Source of the DNA: Clostridium sp. E02
Lineage (GTDB): Bacteria; Bacillota; Clostridia; Lachnospirales; Lachnospiraceae
NCBI RefSeq assembly: GCF_003833015.1
Contig: NZ_RJLQ01000002.1
Coordinates: 62,001-126,000, forward strand
DNA length: 64,000 bases
Direction: 5' to 3'
Shown here: piece by piece, positions 15,835 through 23,859 of the stretch
Numbering within the stretch: the stretch's first letter is position 1
How the letters are laid out: every line of letters starts with the position of its first letter
Notes under the pieces: generated by a model
Told to the model about the DNA's origin: nothing
What the model saw: only the letters and a program-made list of their open reading frames with translations
Databases searched by the model: none
Program-made: the position numbers and the translations under genes

Positions 15835-16386
15835 ATGAAATTAGACTCAGAGAAACATGAGATAAAAGGGCTGTGTTATTGCATTCGGTCAGCCAAGGAA
15901 ACAGATGCCAAGGAGTTGTCAAGGATTTTGTTGTTAATCGATGGAGAGACCGAGAATATGGACCGGGAGTCAGGAGAAGGGTGTTTTGATGAAGAAAAGT
16001 TTAAAGAGCTGATTAAAGAAGACAGCAAAGCAGAAAATCACATATTTTTGGTCGTAGAAGTGGAGGGTGTTCTGGCAGGATTTTCTAGATGTGAAGGGAA
16101 TACTTTAAAACGGATGAAGCACAAAGCGGAATTCGGAGTGTGTGTGTGCAAGGAATTTTGGGGACATCAGATGGGGAGGAAATTATTGGAATGCACGATT
16201 TCTTGGGCAGATAAAATTGGACTGGAAAAGATTGAATTAAGTGTATTGGAGACCAACAAAAAAGCCATTTCTCTCTATCTTGAACTTGGATTTGAAGTAG
16301 AGGGATTGATTAGAAAGGACAAACGACTATCCGATGGATCTTTTTATGACACCATTGCGATGGGAAGGCTTCGGCAGCTTACTTAA
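15835..16386 (+). CDS. GNAT family N-acetyltransferase
   Basis: A 183-residue acetyl-CoA-dependent acetyltransferase. The GNAT core is visible: VVEVEGVLAGFSRCEG as strands 3-4, the acetyl-CoA loop as FWGHQMGRKLLECTISWA (Q/RxxGxG/A type), then LEKIELSVLETNKKAISLYLELGFEVEG, which is the usual motif B. It resembles RimI/SpeG-like or antibiotic acetylases, but the acceptor cannot be told. AAAGGAGG lies 5 bases before the ATG. Promoter and dyad upstream suggest single-gene regulation. Confidence 0.82.
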   Translation: MKLDSEKHEIKGLCYCIRSAKETDAKELSRILLLIDGETENMDRESGEGCFDEEKFKELIKEDSKAENHIFLVVEVEGVLAGFSRCEGNTLKRMKHKAEFGVCVCKEFWGHQMGRKLLECTISWADKIGLEKIELSVLETNKKAISLYLELGFEVEGLIRKDKRLSDGSFYDTIAMGRLRQLT

Positions 16387-16511
16387 TGCCGATTTGGAGG
16401 CCTTCGAGAAAAATCTGTTACATGCAACGCTAAAAGTTTATATTCTAAAATTTATCGTTATTCCATCCGGTATTAATTTTATAACAATAATTGTAGAAAC
16501 CTTAGTGATAA

Positions 16512-16674
16512 AGTCAAAGACGATCCGTTAGCATTGGACTCTCTGAATATGACAGAGAATCCGATGCCGCCCAGTTTTTTATCTATTCCGATCTGGCTCT
16601 TTATAATGCGAAGAAAGTTCGCAATTCCGTAAGAGTGTACGAAACAGGTATGGCAATGTCTGACCGTTAATTAG
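16512..16674 (+). pseudogene. C-terminal remnant of a GGDEF domain protein
   Basis: One frame reads SIGLSEYDRESDAAQFF, then SDLALYNAKKVRNSVRVYE, and stops at 16674. This matches the end of GGDEF domains, which typically read SxGxS...ADxALYxAKxxGRNxVxxY. No start codon and no GGDEF motif precede it; the upstream reading is stopped at 16509. The stretch 16387-16511 holds no recognisable gene. It lies against the 3' end of the integrase gene, so insertion may have destroyed the parent gene. Confidence 0.5.
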
Positions 16675-16690
16675 AGTTGTCAGAAACAGG

Positions 16691-17818
16691 TTACTGGCTG
16701 GATTCCGTATTTAGATGGTACATTGTATTAAACTTTTCTATGGCTGCTTTCTTTTGTTCCATGAGAGAATGGGCATAAACATTGAGGGTAATAGATACCG
16801 TGGAGTGCCCAAGCAATTCACTGATGGTTTTAATATCGACACCTAATTCCAAGGCACGTGTGGCAAAGGTATGCCGAATGGCATGAAATTTGCGATCCTT
16901 GACCTGGGCATCCTTTAAAATTCGCTTATAAAGCTTCTGAAAGTTTCTAGGGTCAAAGGGCGCCGAGGAACTGGAAAACAAGTAAAAATCCGGATTGGAA
17001 TTATAAAGACTGCTTTCTCTGATTAAGTCCAGTAAAAATTTAGGAAGAGGAATCTTACGAAATGATTTTTTGCTTTTTGGAGTTCCTACAGCCAAGGAAG
17101 TTTTAGTTTTGCTTTCTTCAAAATGCCGGATGCGGGAAACGGTACGGGAAACAGTTAAAGTTCCGGTTTCCATGTCAATATCTTTTTGCTGAAGTGCACA
17201 CAATTCCCCAAGACGCAGTCCGGTATAGAAGCAGAGCAATATCCCTAGTGCCCGGTCATCTTTGTAATTTCTTGTAACTTGTTCAATTTGTTTTTGATCA
17301 CTCATGGAAAAGACAGAAACTTCTTTGTCCTGGGGCTTGGGATATCGAATTAATTCGATTGCAGAATAAGATTCAGGCGCTTCTTTTAAGATCTCTTTGA
17401 GTGCAATCTTAAAAATCGTTAAATGTTTCTTTTTTGAGGAATCGGCAAGTCTTTGATTGTCCAACATGGTTTTGACGAAACGAAGAACGGAATCTTCATT
17501 AATCTTAGGATATTTTTCTTCCTTAAAAAACGGGATCACATAATTGTTTATACTGCGATAATAGCTTTCGTATGTAGAGGGTTTGATTCTTTGAGAAACT
17601 TCCACAAGCCATGCTTCCAGTAAAAATACTGGATCTCTTGACTCTGCGGAGGATTTTTTTTTCCGAAAGTCATGGACTTCCTTATAATTCTTCATTTTCT
17701 CCTTAACCCCTTTATAGCTTTGGGAGTAGAAATACTGATATTTCCCATTTTGTTTTAGGGTTCTTCCTTCCCATCTTCCATCTTTTCGTTTGTACACATT
17801 TTCACCTCTTCTTGGCAT
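16691..17818 (-). CDS. tyrosine recombinase/phage-type integrase
   Basis: A 375-residue Int-family site-specific recombinase that should cut and rejoin DNA through a tyrosine. It has an N-terminal AP2-like arm-binding part (1-55), a SAM-like core-binding domain (62-150) and a catalytic domain with all key residues: R202 (TGLRLGEL), a lysine near 250, H312 and R315 (HAIRHTFATR), H338 (LLGHST) and Y348 (VYAH). It looks intact and active. No excisionase, phage or conjugation genes adjoin it, and I found no clear att repeats. It is probably the last piece of an integrated element. Confidence 0.9.
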   Translation of the reverse strand: MPRRGENVYKRKDGRWEGRTLKQNGKYQYFYSQSYKGVKEKMKNYKEVHDFRKKKSSAESRDPVFLLEAWLVEVSQRIKPSTYESYYRSINNYVIPFFKEEKYPKINEDSVLRFVKTMLDNQRLADSSKKKHLTIFKIALKEILKEAPESYSAIELIRYPKPQDKEVSVFSMSDQKQIEQVTRNYKDDRALGILLCFYTGLRLGELCALQQKDIDMETGTLTVSRTVSRIRHFEESKTKTSLAVGTPKSKKSFRKIPLPKFLLDLIRESSLYNSNPDFYLFSSSSAPFDPRNFQKLYKRILKDAQVKDRKFHAIRHTFATRALELGVDIKTISELLGHSTVSITLNVYAHSLMEQKKAAIEKFNTMYHLNTESSQ

Positions 17819-17925
17819 GTTAAAACTCCTTTACTTATAATTTTTAATTATATGTCTTTTTCAGAATCATGCAACATTCCAATTATTCCCACATCCTGGC
17901 ATTAAGACAAATACTTTGTTATTAA

Positions 17926-17955
17926 TTGACAAAATATGGAAATTCGAGCTATAAT
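17926..17955 (+). promoter_or_regulatory. consensus sigma-A promoter of the chemoreceptor
   Basis: TTGACA (17926-17931), an 18-base spacer and TATAAT (17950-17955); both hexamers are perfect. Confidence 0.75.
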
Positions 17956-18027
17956 AATTATTAATATAATACAAAAAACTTGCAAATAGTTGGTTTGGTT
18001 TACAAGAGAAAAGTGGGGGATATAACT

Positions 18028-20049
18028 GTGGCAGGATTGTTTCGAAATAAGATGAAGGGATTGCAGAAGGAAGAGAAGAAAAAAGGAAGCAAAAGTAAAA
18101 AACGATCCATTAAAAAGACATTTCTTTTTGGAATCCTCAGCCTGACGGTGTCAATTTCTATAGTATTTGGGCTGGTGAACAGTTATTTGTTTTATCAAGG
18201 TGAGAAAAACAATATGGAAGTCAGGTTAAATGAATGTTCCGCGGCTTACAGCCAGACCGTTCAGAATGCAATTGAACTCTACAAGATTAAGATCGAATCC
18301 ATTGCCCGATACACGAGCATTACCGATCAGAAGACAAGCCAGCCACAGAGAAAGGAAACTCTCTCAGAATTGGCAGGTGAATATAGATTTATCCAGTTAA
18401 TCACAGCAGATGCCGATGGAATTGACTCCAATGGGGAGGATGTGAGTCAGAGAGAATATTTTAAGCAGGCAATCAATGGGGAAACCTGTATTTCAACTAC
18501 ACTTTATTCAGAAAGTTTGGGTAAGACGATTATGGTGATTGCGACAAAGATCAACAATAGCCATTATAACGGTATTGTAGCTGGATTTATAGATTCCAAT
18601 ACATTTAGCAGTATGATAGACGGGGTCTCTGTCGGGGATTCAGGATATGGTTTTATCCTAGACAGGACTGGTAAAATCATAGCTCATAAAGACAAAAAGA
18701 TGGTGACCAAACAGACCAACTACATAGAGATGGCTAAGACAGACAGCCACTATGAGAAAATTGCAGAAAAAACCAAAATAATGATTGCAGGCAAACCAGG
18801 GATTCAGACCATTCCTAATGGAGGAAAGTCCCTGACCATTGGTTATGCACCCATACCCGGTACTGACGGCTGGTCCATAGGAGTTGCAACCGTACGGACA
18901 GAGATGATGGCTGGATTTTATCGATCTTTTTTAATCACTGCGGGATTGACGTTTCTAATGATTCTTTTATCTGTTCCTTTGGCGTTTAAAATTGCAACAC
19001 CCATCGTGAATCCAATATTGAATCTGGTGAAACGGATTCAGGACTTAGAGAACGGAGATCTTCATTCTCCCGTACCTCAAGCAATTACAGGAGATGAGAT
19101 GGAGGTTTTGTCAAGATCATTTGCAAGGACAGTGGATACGTTAAATAGCTATATTAATGAGATCTCTTACTTATTGACTCAACTTGAAAAAGGGGACTGC
19201 ACTGTTTTAGTGGAGCAGGAGTATAAGGGGGATTTTGTAAAAGTCAAAGGTTCTCTTATTGGAATTGTTGAGAATTTGAATGATGTATTTCTTAGTATAC
19301 GAAGATCGTCTCAGCAGGTGGCAGATGGGGCTGGTCAGATTGCAGATACATCTCAATCACTTTCCGCAGGGGCAACAGAGCAAGCGGCTACGGTAGAGGA
19401 ACTTAATGGTGCCATCACTGGGGTGGCGGACCGGGCGCAGGAGAATGCTGCTCATGTACAAAAGGCAACGGGTTATGTAAAAGAAGCAGGAGATGGCATC
19501 AAACAGGGAAATGCTTCGATGCAGAGACTAGACGGCGCCATGCGTGAGATTGGGGCGGCTTCAGAGCAGATATCATCCATCACAAAAGTAATTGAAGACA
19601 TTGCTTTTCAGACTAACATTTTAGCATTAAATGCGGCTATCGAGTCGGCTAGGGCCGGAGAGGCAGGAAAAGGGTTTGCAGTGGTAGCCGATGAGGTTCG
19701 GAATCTGGCAGCGAAATCTGCAGAGGCGGCAAAACAAACGGCAGAATTGATTGTACAGTCGGTGCAGACTGTTTCTCAAGGGGAGGAGATTGCTGCGGAA
19801 ACCACCCAGATTTTAAAGGAAGCAGCTCAAAAGTCCCAGTCTGTGGAACAGACGATTCAGGAGATCGTCCTATCTTCCAAAGAACAGGTGGAATCCATTG
19901 AACAGATCCAAGAAGGACTCAATCTGGTATCTAGTGTGATTCAGAATAATGCTGCCACTGCGGAGGAATCTTCCGCCTCCAGTGAGGAGATGGATGCATT
20001 GGCTCACAGTTTAAAAGACGAGGTGTTAAAGTTTAAACTTAAGGAATAA
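18028..20049 (+). CDS. methyl-accepting chemotaxis protein (dCache sensor)
   Basis: A 673-residue transmembrane chemoreceptor. A lysine-rich start precedes TM1 at about 30-55. The extracellular double Cache domain covers about 56-290 ([27 protein letters not shown]). TM2 is at about 300-322, followed by HAMP and a signalling coiled coil whose tip is [20 protein letters not shown] with [19 protein letters not shown]. It should pass ligand state to CheA. The ligand, probably a small molecule or amino acid, is unknown. GTG 18028 is preferred for the GGGGGA 8 bases upstream; the frame opens at a TTG 48 bases earlier without a ribosome site. No che genes are adjacent. Confidence 0.88.
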   Translation: MAGLFRNKMKGLQKEEKKKGSKSKKRSIKKTFLFGILSLTVSISIVFGLVNSYLFYQGEKNNMEVRLNECSAAYSQTVQNAIELYKIKIESIARYTSITDQKTSQPQRKETLSELAGEYRFIQLITADADGIDSNGEDVSQREYFKQAINGETCISTTLYSESLGKTIMVIATKINNSHYNGIVAGFIDSNTFSSMIDGVSVGDSGYGFILDRTGKIIAHKDKKMVTKQTNYIEMAKTDSHYEKIAEKTKIMIAGKPGIQTIPNGGKSLTIGYAPIPGTDGWSIGVATVRTEMMAGFYRSFLITAGLTFLMILLSVPLAFKIATPIVNPILNLVKRIQDLENGDLHSPVPQAITGDEMEVLSRSFARTVDTLNSYINEISYLLTQLEKGDCTVLVEQEYKGDFVKVKGSLIGIVENLNDVFLSIRRSSQQVADGAGQIADTSQSLSAGATEQAATVEELNGAITGVADRAQENAAHVQKATGYVKEAGDGIKQGNASMQRLDGAMREIGAASEQISSITKVIEDIAFQTNILALNAAIESARAGEAGKGFAVVADEVRNLAAKSAEAAKQTAELIVQSVQTVSQGEEIAAETTQILKEAAQKSQSVEQTIQEIVLSSKEQVESIEQIQEGLNLVSSVIQNNAATAEESSASSEEMDALAHSLKDEVLKFKLKE

Positions 20050-20060
20050 AAATTTTCATA

Positions 20061-20120
20061 AAAAAACGGTAACTAATTGACGTTTGCTGTTGCTGCATCG
20101 TCATAAGCTACCGTTTTTTT
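20061..20120. terminator. bidirectional terminator between chemoreceptor and DtxR-like gene
   Basis: AAAAAACGGTA (20061-20071) pairs with TACCGTTTTTT (20109-20119), A-rich on one side and T-rich on the other, between convergent genes. Confidence 0.75.
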
Positions 20121-20542
20121 TAATTTTTATTACTGCCATTTACATAAGCTTTCATAGCTGCAAAACTTTCTGCGCTTAATACATGTTCCATCCGGCAGGC
20201 ATCATCCAAAGCAATTTTTTTGTCCACTCCAAGTTGAATCAGCCAGTCAGATAAAAATGTGTGACGTTCGTACATCCGCTCTGCGATTTCTTTTCCCTTA
20301 TCTAGTAAAATAATATGACCATTTTCTTCGACATCAATGAAACCATTCTCACGCAAATTTTTCATAGCAACGCTGACACTGGGTTTGGAAAATTCCAGTT
20401 CTCCAGCAACGTCAATGGATCGTACACTTCCGTTCCGCTTTTGCAGCATCAATATTGCTTCCAGATAATTTTCGGCAGATTCCTGAATTTTCGTAACAGC
20501 ACCTTCTTTCAACAGTTTTCTTGTATTTATCCATTTTAACAT
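20120..20542 (-). CDS. DtxR/MntR family metal-dependent regulator with doubtful start
   Basis: A metalloregulator whose body is typical of MntR-like proteins: KIQESAENYLEAILMLQKR, the winged helix RSIDVAGELEFSKPSVSVAMKNL and the dimerisation part with LDDACRMEHVLS, including a conserved metal-type E/H pair. It should repress metal uptake when Mn or Fe binds. Family members normally begin just before KIQESAEN. Here that codon is ACG (20492-20494) with AGAAGGTG 5 bases upstream. Available starts are ATG 20542 or TTG 20560, both without a fitting ribosome site and adding an odd 17-22 residue tail. The TTG overlaps the recombinase stop. Expression may be impaired. Confidence 0.75.
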   Translation of the reverse strand: MLKWINTRKLLKEGAVTKIQESAENYLEAILMLQKRNGSVRSIDVAGELEFSKPSVSVAMKNLRENGFIDVEENGHIILLDKGKEIAERMYERHTFLSDWLIQLGVDKKIALDDACRMEHVLSAESFAAMKAYVNGSNKN

Positions 20543-20556
20543 AATTACAGGAATTT

Positions 20557-21174
20557 TCAAGTCGGTCGATTGTTTTCCTTACTTTCCTGTTTTTTTACCA
20601 TAGTACGAAACTGGCTCACGGTTACTCCCAGTGTACTGCTTGCTGTTTTTAAAGAATATTCTCGATTCTTCCATTTTTCATATATGGGATAAAATTCATC
20701 TGGAATGGGAGAGGGATAGCGGCCCAGATGCTTTCCCTGTGCTTTCGCAATGGCGATTCCTTCCGCCTGTCTTTGCTTGATGCTTTCTCGTTCCGCTTGG
20801 GCTACATAGGAAAGAAGCTGTAAGACGATATCAGATATCAGAGTTCCAATTAAATCTTTGTTGGTTCTTGTGTCAAGAATGGGCATATCAATAATAACAA
20901 TATCTGCTTTTGTTATTTTGACAATTTCTCTCCATTCTTTCTGAATGTCTTCGTAGTTTCTGCCCAGACGGTCCAGACTCTTGATGACAAGAACATCTCC
21001 TTCTCTTAACTTACGTTTTAATTTCTGATATTGGGGCCGGTTAAAGTCTTTTCCAGATAATTTATCACAATATATATTTTTCTCTAAAACGCCCCATTTG
21101 AGCAGCTCAATTAATTGACGCTCCACATTTTGATCTAGAGTCGAGACTCTGACGTATCCATAAAAAGTGTTCAT
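20557..21174 (-). CDS. serine recombinase (resolvase/invertase family)
   Basis: A 205-residue small serine recombinase of the Hin/resolvase type. The catalytic domain (1-140) has nucleophile S10 in YGYVRVSTLDQN, LSGKDFNRPQYQKL, VIKSLDRLGRNYEDI and the helix E segment AQAERESIKQRQAEG. The C-terminal helix-turn-helix is YSLKTASSTLGVTVSQFRTM. It looks intact. The start at 21174 has AGGAGG 11 bases upstream; the open frame extends 21 codons earlier. It is the first gene behind the promoter inside the inverted-repeat segment 21253-21399, and its likely binding sites are those repeats. The DtxR-like gene follows directly. It could be an invertase or a resolvase. Confidence 0.88.
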   Translation of the reverse strand: MNTFYGYVRVSTLDQNVERQLIELLKWGVLEKNIYCDKLSGKDFNRPQYQKLKRKLREGDVLVIKSLDRLGRNYEDIQKEWREIVKITKADIVIIDMPILDTRTNKDLIGTLISDIVLQLLSYVAQAERESIKQRQAEGIAIAKAQGKHLGRYPSPIPDEFYPIYEKWKNREYSLKTASSTLGVTVSQFRTMVKKQESKENNRPT

Positions 21175-21235
21175 GTTGATTTTTAACCTCCTATCTTTCA
21201 TAGTATGGCAGAAAGGGTAGTTTATAAAATGAGAC

Positions 21236-21287
21236 AAGCATACCGCAGTGTCAAAAAGGTGTACCTTTGTGGCAGTGCGGTATGCTT
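21236..21287. repeat. 52-bp dyad around the left recombinase-like site
   Basis: AAGCATACCGCA (21236-21247) and TGCGGTATGCTT (21276-21287) are perfect inverted copies. Their centre, between 21261 and 21262, is exactly the centre of the inner palindrome AAAGGT-GT-ACCTTT. The bases between the arms match at about half of the positions. It is too poor in trailing T residues in either direction to be a convincing terminator, so a multi-dimer protein site is more likely. Confidence 0.6.
21253..21268 (+). repeat. left inverted repeat, candidate serine-recombinase crossover site
   Basis: AAAAAGGTGTACCTTT. Two 6-bp half sites (AAAGGT and ACCTTT) flank the dinucleotide GT, the layout of hix/gix-type sites where a serine recombinase cuts with a 2-base stagger. 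An exact reverse-complement copy lies at 21384-21399. Confidence 0.6.
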
Positions 21288-21314
21288 ATAAATGAGTAAA
21301 ATCAACCATAATAT

Positions 21315-21343
21315 ATTATAATCATAATTTCGGCAGATTTCAA
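21315..21343 (-). promoter_or_regulatory. near-consensus promoter inside the inverted-repeat segment
   Basis: On the minus strand TTGAAA (21343-21338) and a perfect TATAAT (21320-21315) are 17 bases apart. In the given orientation it reads through the left repeat into the serine recombinase and the DtxR-like gene. If 21253-21399 were inverted it would read toward the diguanylate cyclase, with a start near 21344. Confidence 0.65.
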
Positions 21344-21383
21344 CTGTAAAATAGCCAAAAGGGAAATTATGTAACCGATAGAT

Positions 21384-21399
21384 AAAGGTACACCTTTTT
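21384..21399 (-). repeat. right inverted repeat, candidate serine-recombinase crossover site
   Basis: AAAGGTACACCTTTTT is the exact reverse complement of the left copy, with AC as centre. The two copies enclose 115 bases. Because each copy is nearly palindromic, the orientation rests on the two central bases and two flanking A/T pairs. Confidence 0.6.
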
Positions 21400-21523
21400 A
21401 TCATTATAAGAAAAAATGACAAACATGGAAGTGGCAATATATGTAAAAAAAACACCTGGTATGCGGTAATAGGAGTAACACATCCAAAAAAACACATAAA
21501 ATTCCTTCTTATTTTTTGGAGGA

Positions 21524-21574
21524 ATGATGCAAATGAACCGTAAAATCGCGTGGAAAAGGTTCCCCATAGCTTAA
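21524..21574 (+). CDS. possible 16-codon leader ORF before the diguanylate cyclase
   Basis: TTGGAGGA directly precedes two ATGs and a third three codons on; the reading is MMQMNRKIAWKRFPIA and a stop, ending 21 bases before the cyclase start. The very good ribosome site on a basic 16-residue peptide suggests either a leader peptide coupled to translation of the cyclase or the shortened 5' end of another gene. Translation is not proven. Confidence 0.35.
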   Translation: MMQMNRKIAWKRFPIA

Positions 21575-21595
21575 TATTGATCGAAGGTGTAGCAA

Positions 21596-22723
21596 ATGAC
21601 GGAAAAAAATGCTTTTATTCTTCTTGAGCAGATCCGAAATATTATGTTAAAAAAACCGGTAGAAGAAAAGCTGGAAGTAAATGAGCCGGTCATAAAAGAA
21701 TTGCAGAACACTCTGTCTTATCTTTCTCACTGTCTGATCGAAACCAGTGAATACATAGAAAATCTGGCAAAGGGAAAGACAGATACAATTCCCCCTGGGC
21801 AAAGTAATTTTTTATCCGGTGATTTAAAAAAGCTTCATTCCACTTTTAAGCACCTGACAGAAAATAGCAATATACCAATAGCAAACAGCAAACCAAAGCG
21901 CAAAAGTCTGGATACTTTGCTTCTATCCATTTTGGATAGTTTAAAGGACTGGGTTGTGGTTACGGAGGAAGAAACAGGGGATATACTGTATGTCAATGAG
22001 TTGGCAAAGAGACGGTTCTTTGATCCAGAGTGCCGGATTTTAGTCCGCAAAGAGATTACTGCGTTCATGGAAAAACTAAAGTCAACAAAAAACATTCAGG
22101 AAGAATTAAGATATGAATATAAGTGTACCAATCACAAAATTTTTAAGGTGAAGTCATATTCTCTTTTGTGGGAGGATACAAGGGCTGTGGTTCATCTCAT
22201 TACAGATGTAACCTATCAAAGGGAAACGGAGGCATATTTAGAGATTATGGCATATAAGGATGAATTGACTGGACTTAATAACAGAAGAAGCTGTTTTCAG
22301 ACCATTGAAACATTCATTCAAGATGGAGGTTCCTTTGCTCTTTGTATGATTGATCTGGATGGGCTAAAGTTTGTCAATGACCGGTTTGGTCATTTATATG
22401 GAGATGAATACTTAAAGATGGTATCTCAGGAGCTGGAAAATGAAACAGGTGAAAAAGATTTTACCTGTAGGTTTGGAGGAGACGAATTTATTGTTCTTTT
22501 CCACGATTGTGATAAAAAAACAGCACTAGAAAAATTAGCAAGGGTAGATCAGAGAGTGTCAGAGAGTGAGATGAATTATCCCATGTCCATTAGCTATGGA
22601 GTGGTGTGTGTGACAAGGGAAATGCACTTACCGCCAGAATACGCGTTGAAACTGGCGGATGAGGATATGTACTGTTTTAAAAGACGTAGAAAAGAGAAAA
22701 TTAGAATTCAAGGGAAAGTATAA
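21596..22723 (+). CDS. GGDEF-domain diguanylate cyclase with PAS-like domain
   Basis: A 375-residue soluble protein that should make cyclic di-GMP from GTP. An N-terminal helical region (1-100) leads to a PAS-like fold (about 105-205; LKDWVVVTEEETGDILYVNELA). The GGDEF domain occupies about 215-370: LAYKD-type entry YKDELTGLNNRRSC, IDLDGLKFVND and the intact active motif RFGGDEF with GGDEF at residues 294-298. No clear RxxD inhibitory site is seen five residues before it. No promoter of quality lies on its strand between 21400 and 21596. It is the gene that would be driven if the upstream segment inverted. GAAGGTG lies 6 bases before the ATG. Confidence 0.88.
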   Translation: MTEKNAFILLEQIRNIMLKKPVEEKLEVNEPVIKELQNTLSYLSHCLIETSEYIENLAKGKTDTIPPGQSNFLSGDLKKLHSTFKHLTENSNIPIANSKPKRKSLDTLLLSILDSLKDWVVVTEEETGDILYVNELAKRRFFDPECRILVRKEITAFMEKLKSTKNIQEELRYEYKCTNHKIFKVKSYSLLWEDTRAVVHLITDVTYQRETEAYLEIMAYKDELTGLNNRRSCFQTIETFIQDGGSFALCMIDLDGLKFVNDRFGHLYGDEYLKMVSQELENETGEKDFTCRFGGDEFIVLFHDCDKKTALEKLARVDQRVSESEMNYPMSISYGVVCVTREMHLPPEYALKLADEDMYCFKRRRKEKIRIQGKV

Positions 22724-22743
22724 GCCGGAAGGTGGATCTTTTC

Positions 22744-22772
22744 TTGTCTTTTTCCCTTTTTTCCATTATAAT
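22744..22772 (+). promoter_or_regulatory. promoter of the methyltransferase pair
   Basis: TTGTCT (22744-22749), a 17-base spacer and TATAAT (22767-22772), 38 bases before the first methyltransferase start. Confidence 0.6.
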
Positions 22773-22809
22773 GGTATGCAGGTCAAAATGGAATGGGAGC
22801 AAGAAAAGA

Positions 22810-23859
22810 ATGAGATTTATTGGAAGCAAAACACTGCTGCTGGATCAGATAAAACATGTGATCGATGAAAAAGCACCCCAGGCTAATAGCTTTTGTGATA
22901 TATTTTCTGGAACCGCTGTGGTTGCCAGATATTTTAAACAGTGGTACCAGGTCTGTTCCAATGACCTGCTGTACTTTTCCTATGTGCTTCAGAGGGCGAC
23001 GGTTGAAAATGACCGTATGCCCGAATTCGTGCGTCTAAAAGAGCAAACAGGAATTTCAGATCCCATTGACTACTTGAATGGGAGAGAGAAAAAAGAGTTG
23101 GAGACTCTTAAAAAGGAACGGCGCTTCTTTCAGAATACCTATGCACCAGAAGGAGGGCGGATGTATTTAAACGATGACAATGCCCTTCGCATTGATTACG
23201 CCCGGTGTACAGTGGAGGATTGGAAGGAGGCTGGCTGCCTAAGTGAAGAGGAGTATTATTATTTGGTTGCCTGTATTGTAGAAGGGATTCCTTTTGTATC
23301 CAATACGTCAGGAACTTATGGGGCATTCCATAAGTCATGGGAACGGCGCAGTTATAAGCCATATGAACTTTACCGCCTGCCTGTTACAGAGAATGGAAAA
23401 GAGAACCACAGTTATCATGAGAATGGAGCCGATCTTTTAAAACGGATTCAAGGGGATATTCTTTACATTGATCCTCCCTATAATGCCCGTCAGTACTTAT
23501 CCAACTACCATGTGCTTGAAACTGCGGCCAGATACGATTATCCCGTTGTCAGAGGGGTCACCGGGCAGAGACCAGAAGAAGGTCAAAAGTCTGATTTCTG
23601 CATGAAGAATCGTGCGGTACCGGCATTTGAAGAATTGCTTCTACAGGCGAAGTTTCGTCATATTATATTAAGCTATAGTACAGATGGACTGATGCCAGTA
23701 GGGGAAATCGAACGGGTGATGAAACAGTACGGAAAGCCCGAGACATTCCAGATTTATGAAATCCCATACCGAAGATACAAGAGCAGGAAGGTGAAGGAAA
23801 CAGAACGGTTAAAAGAACTTCTGATCTACATTGAGAAGCAGGTGCCGCCATGTTCATAA
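22810..23859 (+). CDS. D12-class DNA adenine methyltransferase, first of a pair
   Basis: A 349-residue N6-adenine DNA methyltransferase. It opens MRFIGSKTLLLDQI; motif I, which binds S-adenosylmethionine, is FCDIFSGTAVVARYF (about 28-42), and catalytic motif IV is DPPYNARQY starting at D221. The long insert between them (about 60-200) should hold the target recognition region. The start at 22810 has GGGAG 10 bases upstream; the open frame begins 26 codons earlier without support. It overlaps the second methyltransferase by 10 bases, so the two are translationally coupled. No endonuclease gene is next to it. The target sequence cannot be predicted here. Confidence 0.87.
   Translation: MRFIGSKTLLLDQIKHVIDEKAPQANSFCDIFSGTAVVARYFKQWYQVCSNDLLYFSYVLQRATVENDRMPEFVRLKEQTGISDPIDYLNGREKKELETLKKERRFFQNTYAPEGGRMYLNDDNALRIDYARCTVEDWKEAGCLSEEEYYYLVACIVEGIPFVSNTSGTYGAFHKSWERRSYKPYELYRLPVTENGKENHSYHENGADLLKRIQGDILYIDPPYNARQYLSNYHVLETAARYDYPVVRGVTGQRPEEGQKSDFCMKNRAVPAFEELLLQAKFRHIILSYSTDGLMPVGEIERVMKQYGKPETFQIYEIPYRRYKSRKVKETERLKELLIYIEKQVPPCS

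Noticed and set aside
21236-21300. Hairpin at 21236-21287 as a rho-independent terminator
   Set aside because: Neither side is followed by a proper T-run and its centre coincides with the recombinase-type palindrome, so a protein site fits better.
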